Notes: generated by a model not told the origin, from the sequence alone. A stretch of 64,000 bases of DNA from Flavobacterium sp. K5-23 (GCF_023278045.1 NZ_CP056783.1:1302001-1366000); one strand, 5' to 3'. Positions 52,297-61,410 are shown, numbered from the stretch's first letter. Program-made: numbers and translations.

Positions 52297-52333
52297 AAGG
52301 CTCCCTTCCCTCCGGGGAGGGTTGGGGAGGGGA
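52297..52333. repeat. GC-rich dispersed hairpin, copy 7
   Basis: AGGCTCCCTTCCCTCCGGGG then AGGGTTGGGGAGGGG, 9 bases before the aminotransferase ATG. Confidence 0.75.
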
Positions 52334-52342
52334 CAAAAAACC

Positions 52343-53491
52343 ATGATTACAACAGCAAAGCGTTTAGATATAATTGAAGAATACTATTTCTCTTCAAAAC
52401 TGAGAGAAGTAAGACAGCTTGCTTCTGAAGGGAAACCTATTATCAATATGGGAATTGGAAGTCCGGATTTAAAGCCTTCAAATGAAGTTATTGAAGCGGT
52501 AACACTGGCAATGCAAGATGAAAATGCACATCAATATCAGAGTTATCAAGGATTGCCAGAATTAAGAAAAAGCATGGTTGATTTTTATAAAAACAATTAT
52601 AATGTTGACTTAAATCTCAATACGGAAGTTTTGCCTTTAATGGGTTCTAAAGAAGGAATTATGCATATTTCATTGGCTTTCTTGAATGAAGGGGATCATG
52701 TTTTAATTCCGAATCCTGGGTATCCAACATATACTTCGGTGACAAATTTAGTAGGTGCCGTTCCAGTTTATTATGATTTAAAAGAAAGTAATAATTGGGA
52801 GCCAGATTTTGAAGCTTTAGAAAAATTAGACTTGACTAAAGTGAAAATCATGTGGATGGGTTATCCTCATATGCCTACGGGAGCTAGAGGGAGTATTGGA
52901 TTATTTGAAAAGTTAGTGGCTTTCGCCAAAAAACATCAGATATTGTTAATAAATGACAACCCGTATAGTTTTGTTTTGAATGACAATCCAATGAGTTTGT
53001 TGCAAGTAGAAGGAGCGAAGGACGTTTCATTAGAACTTAATTCTCTGAGCAAAACATTTAATATGGCAGGTTGGCGTGTGGGTATGGTTTTAGGAAATGC
53101 TGCTTGTATCGATGCTGTTTTGAAGGTGAAAAGTAATATGGATAGCGGTATGTTTTTTGGAATACAAAAAGGAGCTATAGCGGCATTGAATTGTGATAAA
53201 TCATGGTTTGAGGATCAAAATGTAATTTATAGAAAAAGACGAATTTTAACTGAGCAGTTAGCGGAGAAATTAAATTGCAAGGTGTATAAAGAGGGAGTGG
53301 GATTGTTTGTTTGGGCAAAACTACCGGAAGGAATAACTTCTGCTGAAAAGTTTATTGACAAAATACTGCACGAGAAACATATTTTTATTGCCCCTGGAAC
53401 CATTTTTGGAAGCAACGGAGAAGGATATATTCGATTTGCATTATGTGTAAAAGAAGAGAAAGTACAAGAAGCAATTGATAGATTTAACTAA
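52343..53491 (+). CDS. aminotransferase class I, probably aromatic amino acid
   Basis: 382 aa from ATG 52343; the upstream TTG-initiated frame lies inside the GC-rich repeat. PLP lysine in LNSLSKTFNMAGWRVGMV, and NPGYPTYTSVTNL. The operon position between pheA and tyrA makes transamination of phenylpyruvate and 4-hydroxyphenylpyruvate the likely role, though the family also includes aspartate and alanine enzymes. Its stop abuts the tyrA ATG. Confidence 0.88.
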   Translation: MITTAKRLDIIEEYYFSSKLREVRQLASEGKPIINMGIGSPDLKPSNEVIEAVTLAMQDENAHQYQSYQGLPELRKSMVDFYKNNYNVDLNLNTEVLPLMGSKEGIMHISLAFLNEGDHVLIPNPGYPTYTSVTNLVGAVPVYYDLKESNNWEPDFEALEKLDLTKVKIMWMGYPHMPTGARGSIGLFEKLVAFAKKHQILLINDNPYSFVLNDNPMSLLQVEGAKDVSLELNSLSKTFNMAGWRVGMVLGNAACIDAVLKVKSNMDSGMFFGIQKGAIAALNCDKSWFEDQNVIYRKRRILTEQLAEKLNCKVYKEGVGLFVWAKLPEGITSAEKFIDKILHEKHIFIAPGTIFGSNGEGYIRFALCVKEEKVQEAIDRFN

Positions 53492-54343
53492 ATGAAAATT
53501 TACATAATAGGAATAGGATTAATAGGCGGATCGATGGGTTTGGATATAAAAGAATTATACCCAGAGGCAACAGTTTATGGAATTGACACTAATGAAAATC
53601 ATATTCAAGAAGCTTTAGATATAGGAGTAATTGATTCAGAAGGAAAATTTGAAAATTTATCGAATGCAAATTTTGTAATTGTATCTGTACCAGTTGATGT
53701 TGCTCTAACAGTTTTGCCTAAAGTGTTAGATGTAATTGGTGAGAATACGATTGTATTTGAAGTGGGATCGACAAAAGCGCCAATTTGTGAAGCGGTTGCA
53801 AATCATTCCAAAAGAAGAAATTTTATAGCTACCCATCCCATTGCAGGGACAGAATTTTCGGGGCCATCAGCGGCAATAAAGGGGTTGTTTCAGGGCAAAA
53901 CAAATATCATTTGCGAAGTCGAAAGAACAGCGTTCAAATTGCAAGAGAAAGCCTTGGATCTTTTTAAAGCTATTGGAATGAGAATAAGATATATGGAGCC
54001 TAAATCACATGACAAGCATATTGCTTATGTCTCTCATTTGTCACATATAAGTGCATTTATGCTAGGAAAAACAGTCATAAACAAAGAAAAACACGAACAA
54101 GATATATTTGATATGGCGGGAAGTGGATTTGAAAGTACGGTTCGTCTGGCCAAAAGTTCACCTGCTATGTGGACTCCTATTTTTAAACAAAACAGAAAGC
54201 AAGTAGTAAAAACATTAGAGGAGTATATTTCTAATTTGACCCAATTTAAAGAACTACTAATAAACGAAGATTACGATGCTATTTACGAAGAAATGGAAAG
54301 TGTCAACAGAATAAAAGAGATATTAAACGGAATGGTAAAGTAA
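53492..54343 (+). CDS. tyrA: prephenate dehydrogenase
   Basis: 283 aa. Rossmann motif IGIGLIGGSMGLDI at the N-terminus, TKAPICEAV, HPIAGTEFSGP and the all-alpha dimer domain. It oxidises prephenate to 4-hydroxyphenylpyruvate. The ATG directly follows the aminotransferase stop with no gap. Confidence 0.95.
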   Translation: MKIYIIGIGLIGGSMGLDIKELYPEATVYGIDTNENHIQEALDIGVIDSEGKFENLSNANFVIVSVPVDVALTVLPKVLDVIGENTIVFEVGSTKAPICEAVANHSKRRNFIATHPIAGTEFSGPSAAIKGLFQGKTNIICEVERTAFKLQEKALDLFKAIGMRIRYMEPKSHDKHIAYVSHLSHISAFMLGKTVINKEKHEQDIFDMAGSGFESTVRLAKSSPAMWTPIFKQNRKQVVKTLEEYISNLTQFKELLINEDYDAIYEEMESVNRIKEILNGMVK

Positions 54344-54380
54344 TCATTGGTTAATAAGAATAATGAAACATAAACATTCC

Positions 54381-54420
54381 CGTTTCGGCTCCCTCCCTTT
54401 CGGGGAGGGTTGGGGAGGGG
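54381..54420. repeat. GC-rich dispersed hairpin, copy 8
   Basis: CGTTTCGGCTCCCTCCCTTT, CGGGGAGGGTTGGGGAGGGG, 33 bases before the DAHP synthase ATG. Confidence 0.75.
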
Positions 54421-54453
54421 AAAAACGATAATAAAACTAAAAACTAAAACAAG

Positions 54454-55536
54454 ATGGAAAACAAGAAAGAAATGAGAACATGGTTGGAAAACTTCAATTT
54501 AACTCATCCACTAGTAATAGCTGGTCCTTGTAGTGCGGAAACAGAAGATCAAGTATTGAAAATTGCACATGAATTGAAAGATTCTGATGTAAGTGTGTTT
54601 AGAGCTGGAATATGGAAACCAAGAACACGTCCAGGTGGATTTGAAGGTGTAGGAGAAATTGGTTTGAAATGGTTGCAAAAAGCAAAAGCAGAGACAGGAT
54701 TGCTTATGGGTACTGAAGTAGCTACAGCTGCTCATTGTAAGTTGGCGATAGAACACGATATTGATGTATTGTGGATTGGAGCGCGTACTACTGCAAACCC
54801 TTTTGCGGTTCAAGAAATAGCGGATACTTTAAAAGGAACAGATAAAATTGTTTTGATTAAAAACCCTGTAAATCCAGATTTAGCTTTGTGGCTAGGTGGT
54901 GTGGAACGTTTACATATGGCAGGAATAGAGAAGTTAGGAGTGATTCATAGAGGGTTTTCTACTTATGAGAAAACAAAATACAGAAACATTCCAGAATGGC
55001 AGATTCCTATAGAATTGCAAAATAAATTCCCTGATTTACCTCTTATCATTGATCCATCTCATATCACGGGAGACCGCGCTATGATTCTTGAAGTAACTCA
55101 ACAAGCGTTAGACTTGAATTATGACGGTATGATTATCGAAACACATGTTGATCCAGATAACGCTTGGAGTGATGCTGCACAACAAGTTACACCAACAGCT
55201 TTAAAACAAATTTTTATAGATTTAAAAATTAGAAAATTAGAAGGGGAAACGGATGAATACAACCAGAAGATGAAAAAATTAAGAGCAAACATCGATGTTC
55301 TTGATGCTTCACTTCTTGAGCTATTAGGTAAAAGAATGAAAGTAGCTGACGAAATAGGTCAAGTGAAAAAAGAAGGGAATGTAGCTGTATTACAAAACAC
55401 CCGTTGGAATGAAATTTTAGGAAAAATGATTTTAGAAGGAGAACAAAAAGGGCTTTCTGAAGAATTTGTACTTAGAATGTTTAAGGCAATTCACCAGGAA
55501 AGTATTGGACACCAAGAGAAAATATTAAATGCTTAA
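54454..55536 (+). CDS. 3-deoxy-7-phosphoheptulonate synthase fused to chorismate mutase
   Basis: 360 aa. The N-terminal 265 residues are a DAHP synthase of the KDO8P-like type (PLVIAGPCSAETEDQVLKIA, FRAGIWKPRTRPGGFEGVGE, LPLIIDPSHITGDRAM). The last ~90 residues are an AroQ chorismate mutase (MKKLRANIDVLDASLLELLG, KRMKVADEIGQVKKEGNVAV). One protein thus starts the shikimate pathway and also makes prephenate for the two upstream enzymes. Last gene of the operon, followed by a terminator. Confidence 0.95.
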   Translation: MENKKEMRTWLENFNLTHPLVIAGPCSAETEDQVLKIAHELKDSDVSVFRAGIWKPRTRPGGFEGVGEIGLKWLQKAKAETGLLMGTEVATAAHCKLAIEHDIDVLWIGARTTANPFAVQEIADTLKGTDKIVLIKNPVNPDLALWLGGVERLHMAGIEKLGVIHRGFSTYEKTKYRNIPEWQIPIELQNKFPDLPLIIDPSHITGDRAMILEVTQQALDLNYDGMIIETHVDPDNAWSDAAQQVTPTALKQIFIDLKIRKLEGETDEYNQKMKKLRANIDVLDASLLELLGKRMKVADEIGQVKKEGNVAVLQNTRWNEILGKMILEGEQKGLSEEFVLRMFKAIHQESIGHQEKILNA

Positions 55537-55558
55537 TTAGAATTATATTTAAGACTAC

Positions 55559-55593
55559 AACCCCATAATTTATTTGAATTATGGGGTTTTTGA
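55559..55593 (+). terminator. terminator of the Phe/Tyr operon
   Basis: AACCCCATAATT and AATTATGGGGTT arms with five T. Confidence 0.85.
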
Positions 55594-55632
55594 TTTCTAA
55601 GGAACTAGAGATCTATTGTTCAAAGTGAAATT

Positions 55633-55661
55633 CTTTAAACTTTAAACTTTAAACTTCAAAC
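55633..55661. repeat. TTTAAAC-type repeat before rsgA
   Basis: CTTTAAACTTTAAACTTTAA and ACTTC; same family as before metZ. Confidence 0.6.
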
Positions 55662-55668
55662 AATGAAT

Positions 55669-55676
55669 TATCTTTG
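55669..55676 (+). promoter_or_regulatory. -7 promoter box of rsgA
   Basis: TATCTTTG, exact match to TAnnTTTG, 66 bases before the ATG, right after the TTTAAAC repeat. Confidence 0.4.
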
Positions 55677-55742
55677 CAAAGAATTAAGGTTTTACCTCGA
55701 AGTCTCAGGATAAAATCATAATTCTTAATTTGTAAATCAAGC

Positions 55743-56720
55743 ATGACAGGAATCGTATATAAATCTACAGGGAGTTGGTACACCGTTAAATCATTACAAG
55801 GTGATTTTATTGAGTGTAGAATGAAAGGGAAGTTTAGGATAAAAGGTATAAAAAGTACTAATCCTATTGCTGTTGGCGATATTGTGGATTATGAACACGA
55901 AGAATCTTCGGATACCGTTACTGGTACGATTCATAATATTCATGAGAGAAAGAATTATATCGTTCGTAAGTCAGTGAATCTGTCTCATCAGATGCATATT
56001 ATTGCCTCTAATATTGACCGTGTTTTTTTATTGATTACTATTAATAATCCACCTACAACTTTTAATTTTATAGATCGTTTCCTTGTAACTGCTGAGGCTT
56101 ACGGGATAGAGACAATTCTAGTTTTTAATAAAATTGATACTTTAACCGAAGAAACGCTAGACGAGCAGTTGTATATGCAACACGTCTATCAGGAAATTGG
56201 TTATAAATGCTTACGAGTCTCATCAACTGAAGGGACGGGTGTGGCTGAGTTACAAGAAATGATGATAGGGAAAGTGAGTATGTTTTCTGGGCATTCTGGT
56301 GTTGGGAAATCAACTTTGGTAAATGCTATGGAACCTTCGTTACATCTTAAAACAAAAACTATTTCTGAAGCAAGCAAGCAGGGACAACACACTACGACAT
56401 TTGCTGAAATGTATGATTTGTCTTTTGATGCTCGAATTATCGATACTCCAGGGATAAAAGGTTTTGGAATTGTTGATATGGAAAAGGAAGAAATTGGGGG
56501 TTATTTCCCTGAATTTTTCAAGTTGAAAGATCAATGTAAATTCAATAACTGTTTACATAAAGAAGAACCACATTGTGCTGTTAAGGCAGCTTTAGATAGA
56601 GATGAGATAGCTTGGTCACGTTATAAAAGTTACTTGAAAATACTGGAAGGCGATGACGAGAATTATCGTACTGATGTTCACGATGAAGATCGAAAAGCAA
56701 GTGATAAAACTAGAGAGTAA
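55743..56720 (+). CDS. rsgA: ribosome small subunit-dependent GTPase A
   Basis: 325 aa. N-terminal OB fold, then a circularly permuted GTPase (NKIDTL as G4 before GHSGVGKSTLVNAM as G1, DTPGIKGFGI as G3) and a C-terminal zinc site CKFNNCLHKEEPHC. It matures the 30S subunit. Followed 78 bases later by dtd. Confidence 0.97.
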   Translation: MTGIVYKSTGSWYTVKSLQGDFIECRMKGKFRIKGIKSTNPIAVGDIVDYEHEESSDTVTGTIHNIHERKNYIVRKSVNLSHQMHIIASNIDRVFLLITINNPPTTFNFIDRFLVTAEAYGIETILVFNKIDTLTEETLDEQLYMQHVYQEIGYKCLRVSSTEGTGVAELQEMMIGKVSMFSGHSGVGKSTLVNAMEPSLHLKTKTISEASKQGQHTTTFAEMYDLSFDARIIDTPGIKGFGIVDMEKEEIGGYFPEFFKLKDQCKFNNCLHKEEPHCAVKAALDRDEIAWSRYKSYLKILEGDDENYRTDVHDEDRKASDKTRE

Positions 56721-56798
56721 GCCTCCTATCCCCAGAAATGGGAATTCTAATAGTACTGTTTAATTTATTGTGATTTAGAAAATTTTATTCTTTAAAAT

Positions 56799-57251
56799 AT
56801 GAAAGTCGTACTTCAACGTGTTTCCTCAGCATCTGTAATTATCGAAAATAAAGTAGTAGCTGATATTCAAAAAGGGCTATTGATTCTTGTTGGGATTGAA
56901 GATGCTGACACGCAGGAAGACATCGACTGGTTAGTGGGTAAAATCACTAAAATCCGGATTTTTGAAGATGAAAACCACATTATGAATTTATCGGTTCAAG
57001 ATATAAATGGTGATGTTATTGTCGTGAGTCAATTCACCCTTCATGCTACCACTAAAAAAGGGAATCGTCCTTCCTATATAAAAGCAGCAAAACCTGATGT
57101 TGCCATTCCGCTCTATGAAAATTTCGTGAAGGAATTAGAAAAGGAATTAAATAAAAAAGTACAAACTGGGGTTTTTGGGGCTGACATGAAAGTTAGCTTA
57201 ATTAACGACGGACCAGTAACAATACTGATTGACAGTAAAAACAGAGAATAA
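56799..57251 (+). CDS. dtd: D-aminoacyl-tRNA deacylase
   Basis: 150 aa, full length. MKVVLQRVSSASVII start, VSQFTLHATTKKGNRPSYI (SQxT catalytic Thr region) and GADMKVSLINDGPVTI (the GP motif). It removes D-amino acids from tRNA. In related genomes, as I recall, dtd is followed directly by the MazG-like gene; here 4.2 kb intervenes. Confidence 0.97.
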   Translation: MKVVLQRVSSASVIIENKVVADIQKGLLILVGIEDADTQEDIDWLVGKITKIRIFEDENHIMNLSVQDINGDVIVVSQFTLHATTKKGNRPSYIKAAKPDVAIPLYENFVKELEKELNKKVQTGVFGADMKVSLINDGPVTILIDSKNRE

Positions 57252-57253
57252 GT

Positions 57254-57379
57254 TTTACTGAGATTAAACCCAAAGAGTATACTTTAATAGGAAAGTTGTC
57301 GACACAAGAGTACAATGATGTTCTCACTTGTTTAAGAAGCTCTCCAAATATTAAAAGTAAATACCGAAAATTATTATAA
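57254..57379 (+). pseudogene. possible 3' remnant of a lost gene
   Basis: An open frame of about 41 codons without a usable start codon runs from just after the dtd stop (FTEIKPKEYTLIGKL, later YRKLL) and ends at a TAA followed directly by a good terminator. This is what the tail of a broken gene would look like, but chance is possible and no family was recognised. Confidence 0.25.
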
Positions 57380-57380
57380 G

Positions 57381-57407
57381 AAACACCTCACTCTAGGTGT
57401 TTTTTTA
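57381..57407 (+). terminator. terminator upstream of the restriction-modification gene
   Basis: AAACACCT and AGGTGTTT arms followed by a T-run. It closes either dtd or the remnant frame. Confidence 0.75.
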
Positions 57408-57420
57408 TGTTCCAATTCTT

Positions 57421-57428
57421 TATATTTG
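57421..57428 (+). promoter_or_regulatory. -7 promoter box of the restriction-modification gene
   Basis: TATATTTG, exact match to TAnnTTTG, 16 bases before the ATG at 57445. No TTG at -33; the region is the terminator T-run. Confidence 0.45.
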
Positions 57429-57444
57429 TTCGAATACAACTCAA

Positions 57445-60400
57445 ATGACTTTAGAACAATACATTCAAAATATAAATTCAGCTTATAAACGAGGAAATGC
57501 TACTGAACACACGTATCGTGGTGATTTAAAGCAACTCATTGAAAGTATTGTAACTGATGTAGCCGCAACTAATGAGCCCAAACGCCAACAATGTGGAGCT
57601 CCAGATTATATCATCACTAAAAAAGATATTCCTGTAGGTTTTATTGAAGCCAAAGACATAGGCGACAAAGATTTGTCCGGAATAAAAAAAACGGGAAATA
57701 AAGAACAATTTGACCGTTATAAAAAATCTTTAAATAATTTGATTTTTACAGATTATTTAGACTTCCATCTATACATTGACGGGCTTTTTATCACAAAAAT
57801 TGCCATTGCTGAAGTTCAAGAGGGAACGATTGTCCCTTTACCAGATAATTTCACGGCTTTTGCAAATCTCATTAAGGATTTTTGTGTCCACATTAGTCAA
57901 TCTATAAAAAGCTCGAAGAAACTGGCCGAAATGATGGCGGGAAAAGCGCGGTTATTATCGGATGTGATTGAAAAAGCGTTGACCAGTGATGAAACACACA
58001 ATGAAGACAGTACTTTGAAAGACCAAATGAACGCTTTCAAAGAAATCTTAATTCACGATATAACACCCAAAGGGTTTGCTGATGTTTACTCACAAACTAT
58101 TGCTTACGGAATGTTTGCCGCACGATTGCACGATCCCACTTTACCCACTTTTTCCAGACAAGAAGCGGCCGAGTTAATCCCCAAATCAAACCCTTTTTTA
58201 AGAAAACTGTTTGGTTACATCGCTGGACCGGATATTGATGACCGTATAAAATGGATTGTAGATTCGTTAGTGGATATTTTCTTGGCGTGTAACGTTGCCC
58301 AAATCCTTAAAAATTACGGGAAGTCAACCAAAATGGAAGACCCCATTATCCATTTTTATGAAACTTTCCTGAGTGAATACGACCCGAAACTGAGGAAAGC
58401 GCGTGGCGTTTGGTACACACCAAAACCAGTCGTGAATTTTATCGTTCGTGCCGTTGATGATATACTAAAAACCGAATTCGATTTGCCGCAAGGTTTAGCG
58501 GACAAAAGTAAAACCAAAATAAAAGTTGACCTTCAAGGAAAGAAAGTGGAACAAGAAGTGCATAAAGTACAAATACTGGATCCAGCAACGGGAACAGGAA
58601 CTTTTCTTGCCGAAGTAGTGAAGCACGTTCATAAAAAATTCAAAGGACAACAAGGCGTTTGGAGCACTTATATAGAAACCCATTTATTGCCACGACTCAA
58701 TGGTTTTGAGTTATTGATGGCAAGTTATGCAATGGCACATTTGCAAATGGATTTACTGCTTACTGAAACTGGTTTTAAACCTACTAAAGAACAACGTTTA
58801 AAAATATATCTAACTAATAGTCTAGAAGAAAGCCATCCTGACACAGGAACTTTATTTGCTAACTGGTTAAGTAGTGAAGCTAACGAAGCTAATTTTATTA
58901 AGCGGGACACGCCTGTAATGTGCATTGTTGGGAATCCTCCTTATAGCGGCGAGAGTAACAATAAAGGCGAGTGGATTATGAAATTGATGGACGATTACAA
59001 GAAAGAACCAGGAGGAAAAGAAAAACTGAAAGAACAAAATTCAAAATTCATAAATGACGATTATGTGAAATTCCTGCGTTACGGACAATATTATATAGAA
59101 AAAAACGGCAGTGGAGTTTTGGCATTTATTAACCCACACGGATTTCTGGATAATCCAACATTTAGAGGAATGCGCTGGAATCTGTTAAAAACCTATGATA
59201 AGATTTACACGATAGACTTACACGGAAATGCAAAGAAAAAAGAAATTTCTCCTGATGGTTCTGCGGACGTAAATGTTTTTGACATTATGCAAGGGGTTGC
59301 CATTACTATTTTTGTAAAAACGGGAAACAAAAAAGCAAATGAATTGGGTAAAGTTTTTCATTATGATTTATTTGGAAAGCGAGATTTTAAATATGATTTT
59401 CTTACGGAGAATTCATTAAATACAATTGATTTTAATAAACTACCAAATATTGCTCCTTATTATTTTTTCGTTAACAAAGATTTTGATGAACAAAAAGAAT
59501 ATGACAAAGGATTTGCATTAAATGAATTATATATAATAAACTCATTAGGGCTATTAACAAAAAGGGATAAGTTTATCACAGATTTTAACAAACCTTCTAT
59601 TAAAAAGAGATTGAATGATTTTTTAGAAGAAGATTTATCAAATGAAAATTTATCTAATAAATATGATTTAAAATTAAAGGATAATGATAATTGGGATTTG
59701 ATAAAATCAAGAAATGAAATACAAAAAAATGGTATAATTGAGGATAATTTTAAAGTTCAAAATTATAGATGTTTTGATAAAAGATATATATACTATGATA
59801 CAAATTTTGTGGCAAGATTAAATACAAAAGTATTGAAGCATTTTGACAATAAAAATGTAGCCATCATTTCAACTAGACAATTAGCAGGTAATAATTTCAA
59901 TCACATATTTGTTTCAAATATAATCTCTGATCAATGTTTTATATCTAATAAAACAAAAGAAGGCTGTCAAGTTTTTCCCCTCTATCTTTACCCCGAAACG
60001 AACGGAAAACAACAATCGCTGTCAGGGTTTGAAACCCTGACAGCGATAGACGTAGACAAACAAAACGAAATCGCAGCCAGAATCCCAAATCTAAACCCAG
60101 AAATAGTCAATAAAATAGCCAAGAAATTAGGTTTAGCTTTTGTTGCTGAAAAAGAAGTTTATGGCAATGTCTGTATGGCTAACAATGACGAAGTTATCCC
60201 TGATTTCAGAGACAATTTTGCTCCAATCGATATTCTGGATTATATTTATGCCGTTTTGCATTCGCCAACATACCGAGAGAAATACAAAGAATTCTTGAAA
60301 ATTGATTTCCCTAAAATTCCGTTTCCAAAAGACACTAAAACCTTCTGGGAATTAGTCGAATTAGGTTCGCAAATACGCCAAATTCATTTGCTGGAAAGCG

Positions 60401-60729
60401 AAATAGTAGAAGAATATATCACAGATTTTAATATTGATGGCGATTGCGTAGTTGAGAAACCACGTTTCGAGGCAAACTCTATCAGGGTTCAAAACCCTGA
60501 TAGAGCTGAAGGTAAAGTATGGATAAACGAAACCCAGTATTTTGACAACGTTCCTGAAGTGGCTTGGAGTTTTTATATAGGCGGGTATCAACCCGCACAA
60601 AAATGGTTGAAAGATAGAAAAGGGAGAAAGTTAGAGTTTGACGATATTGCCCATTATCAAAAAATAATAGTTGCGTTAAGTGAGACTAATAGATTGATGG
60701 CGGCAATCGATGCAATAGAAATAGAATAA
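57445..60729 (+). CDS. type IIG restriction-modification enzyme
   Basis: 1094 aa from ATG 57445 (MTLEQYIQNINSAY), after the promoter box. The N-terminus holds a PD-(D/E)xK nuclease (D54 in GAPDYII, E68 and K70 in FIEAKD). The N6-adenine methyltransferase has motif I DPATGTGTF (379-387) and motif IV NPPY (497-500). A target-recognition region (about 620-850) follows, markedly more AT-rich than the flanks. No helicase domain, so type IIG rather than ISP. Two palindromic repeats are read in frame at residues 858-867 and 1012-1021. The stop lies inside a third palindrome. Confidence 0.9.
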   Translation: MTLEQYIQNINSAYKRGNATEHTYRGDLKQLIESIVTDVAATNEPKRQQCGAPDYIITKKDIPVGFIEAKDIGDKDLSGIKKTGNKEQFDRYKKSLNNLIFTDYLDFHLYIDGLFITKIAIAEVQEGTIVPLPDNFTAFANLIKDFCVHISQSIKSSKKLAEMMAGKARLLSDVIEKALTSDETHNEDSTLKDQMNAFKEILIHDITPKGFADVYSQTIAYGMFAARLHDPTLPTFSRQEAAELIPKSNPFLRKLFGYIAGPDIDDRIKWIVDSLVDIFLACNVAQILKNYGKSTKMEDPIIHFYETFLSEYDPKLRKARGVWYTPKPVVNFIVRAVDDILKTEFDLPQGLADKSKTKIKVDLQGKKVEQEVHKVQILDPATGTGTFLAEVVKHVHKKFKGQQGVWSTYIETHLLPRLNGFELLMASYAMAHLQMDLLLTETGFKPTKEQRLKIYLTNSLEESHPDTGTLFANWLSSEANEANFIKRDTPVMCIVGNPPYSGESNNKGEWIMKLMDDYKKEPGGKEKLKEQNSKFINDDYVKFLRYGQYYIEKNGSGVLAFINPHGFLDNPTFRGMRWNLLKTYDKIYTIDLHGNAKKKEISPDGSADVNVFDIMQGVAITIFVKTGNKKANELGKVFHYDLFGKRDFKYDFLTENSLNTIDFNKLPNIAPYYFFVNKDFDEQKEYDKGFALNELYIINSLGLLTKRDKFITDFNKPSIKKRLNDFLEEDLSNENLSNKYDLKLKDNDNWDLIKSRNEIQKNGIIEDNFKVQNYRCFDKRYIYYDTNFVARLNTKVLKHFDNKNVAIISTRQLAGNNFNHIFVSNIISDQCFISNKTKEGCQVFPLYLYPETNGKQQSLSGFETLTAIDVDKQNEIAARIPNLNPEIVNKIAKKLGLAFVAEKEVYGNVCMANNDEVIPDFRDNFAPIDILDYIYAVLHSPTYREKYKEFLKIDFPKIPFPKDTKTFWELVELGSQIRQIHLLESEIVEEYITDFNIDGDCVVEKPRFEANSIRVQNPDRAEGKVWINETQYFDNVPEVAWSFYIGGYQPAQKWLKDRKGRKLEFDDIAHYQKIIVALSETNRLMAAIDAIEIE
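60015..60047. repeat. REP-like palindrome 1, inside the restriction-modification gene
   Basis: Perfect 16-bp arms, one central base: ATCGCTGTCAGGGTTT, G, AAACCCTGACAGCGAT. Read in frame it codes SLSGFETLTA. Confidence 0.9.
60477..60505. repeat. REP-like palindrome 2, inside the restriction-modification gene
   Basis: Perfect 13-bp arms CTCTATCAGGGTT and AACCCTGATAGAG with CAA in the centre. It is read in a different frame from palindrome 1 and codes SIRVQNPDRA. Confidence 0.9.
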
Positions 60730-60777
60730 ACTTTTAACTCTAACAGGGTTTAAAACCCTGTTAGAGTTAAAAGTTTA
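60727..60777. repeat. REP-like palindrome 3, between the restriction-modification gene and the transposase
   Basis: Perfect 25-bp arms with one central base; the inner part is CTCTAACAGGGTTT. The left arm begins at the restriction-modification stop codon, and the right arm ends 22 bases before the transposase ATG. Confidence 0.92.
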
Positions 60778-60798
60778 AAATTAAAAACAAGTAGTAAT

Positions 60799-61410
60799 AT
60801 GGAAATAAAAGAACCCATTCTTCACGGTAATTACTATCACATTTATAACCGTGGTAATAATGGAATTAATATATTTCTTGAAAATGAGAATTACTATCAT
60901 TTTCTTCGGTTGTATGCTAAGTATATCGAGCCTATTGCAGATACATTTGCTTGGTGTTTGTTGAAGAATCACTTTCATATCTTGGTTCGAATTAAAGATA
61001 AAACGGAAATAGATCCTAATGAGTTGACGTATAACACTACAGAAAAACCAAAAATTATTGATCCGTCAAGACAATTCTCGCATTTGTTCAATGCTTATAC
61101 TCAGGCAGTAAATAAACGCCACAATAGAACAGGAAGTTTGTTTGAAACAACTTTCGAAAGAAAAGTAGTCACTTCTGAAAAGTATTTTCAACAATTGATT
61201 TTTTATATCCATAACAATCCAGTACATCACGGTTTTGTCAAACAAATGAGTTTATATCCTTGGTCATCCTACGGAACAGTAATTTCTAATAGACCAACCA
61301 AACTTAAAAGAGACGAGGTAATTGAGTTATTTGTTGATATAGAAAACTTTGTTTTTTATCACAATCAACAACAAAATTTAAACGAAATCAATAATTTGAT
61401 AATTGAATAA
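60799..61410 (+). CDS. REP-associated tyrosine transposase (RAYT), Y1 family
   Basis: 203 aa. HYNRG-like start YYHIYNRGNNGINIF, the HUH metal site in NHFHIL (H58, H60), and the C-terminal YFQQLIFYIHNNPVHHGFV, where Y129 or Y136 is the candidate nucleophile; ends WSSYGT. This is the single-domain RAYT family, related to IS200/IS605 TnpA, thought to move or copy REP palindromes by single-strand cuts. No IS ends or TnpB gene are seen. Palindromes flank it on both sides. Confidence 0.9.
   Translation: MEIKEPILHGNYYHIYNRGNNGINIFLENENYYHFLRLYAKYIEPIADTFAWCLLKNHFHILVRIKDKTEIDPNELTYNTTEKPKIIDPSRQFSHLFNAYTQAVNKRHNRTGSLFETTFERKVVTSEKYFQQLIFYIHNNPVHHGFVKQMSLYPWSSYGTVISNRPTKLKRDEVIELFVDIENFVFYHNQQQNLNEINNLIIE

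Noticed and set aside
57445..60729. Type ISP restriction enzyme
   Set aside because: No helicase motifs lie between the nuclease and methyltransferase parts, so the shorter type IIG layout fits better.
60799..61410. IS200/IS605 insertion sequence
   Set aside because: The protein is longer than IS200 TnpA and has the RAYT C-terminal pattern; there is no TnpB and the flanks are REP-like palindromes rather than IS ends.
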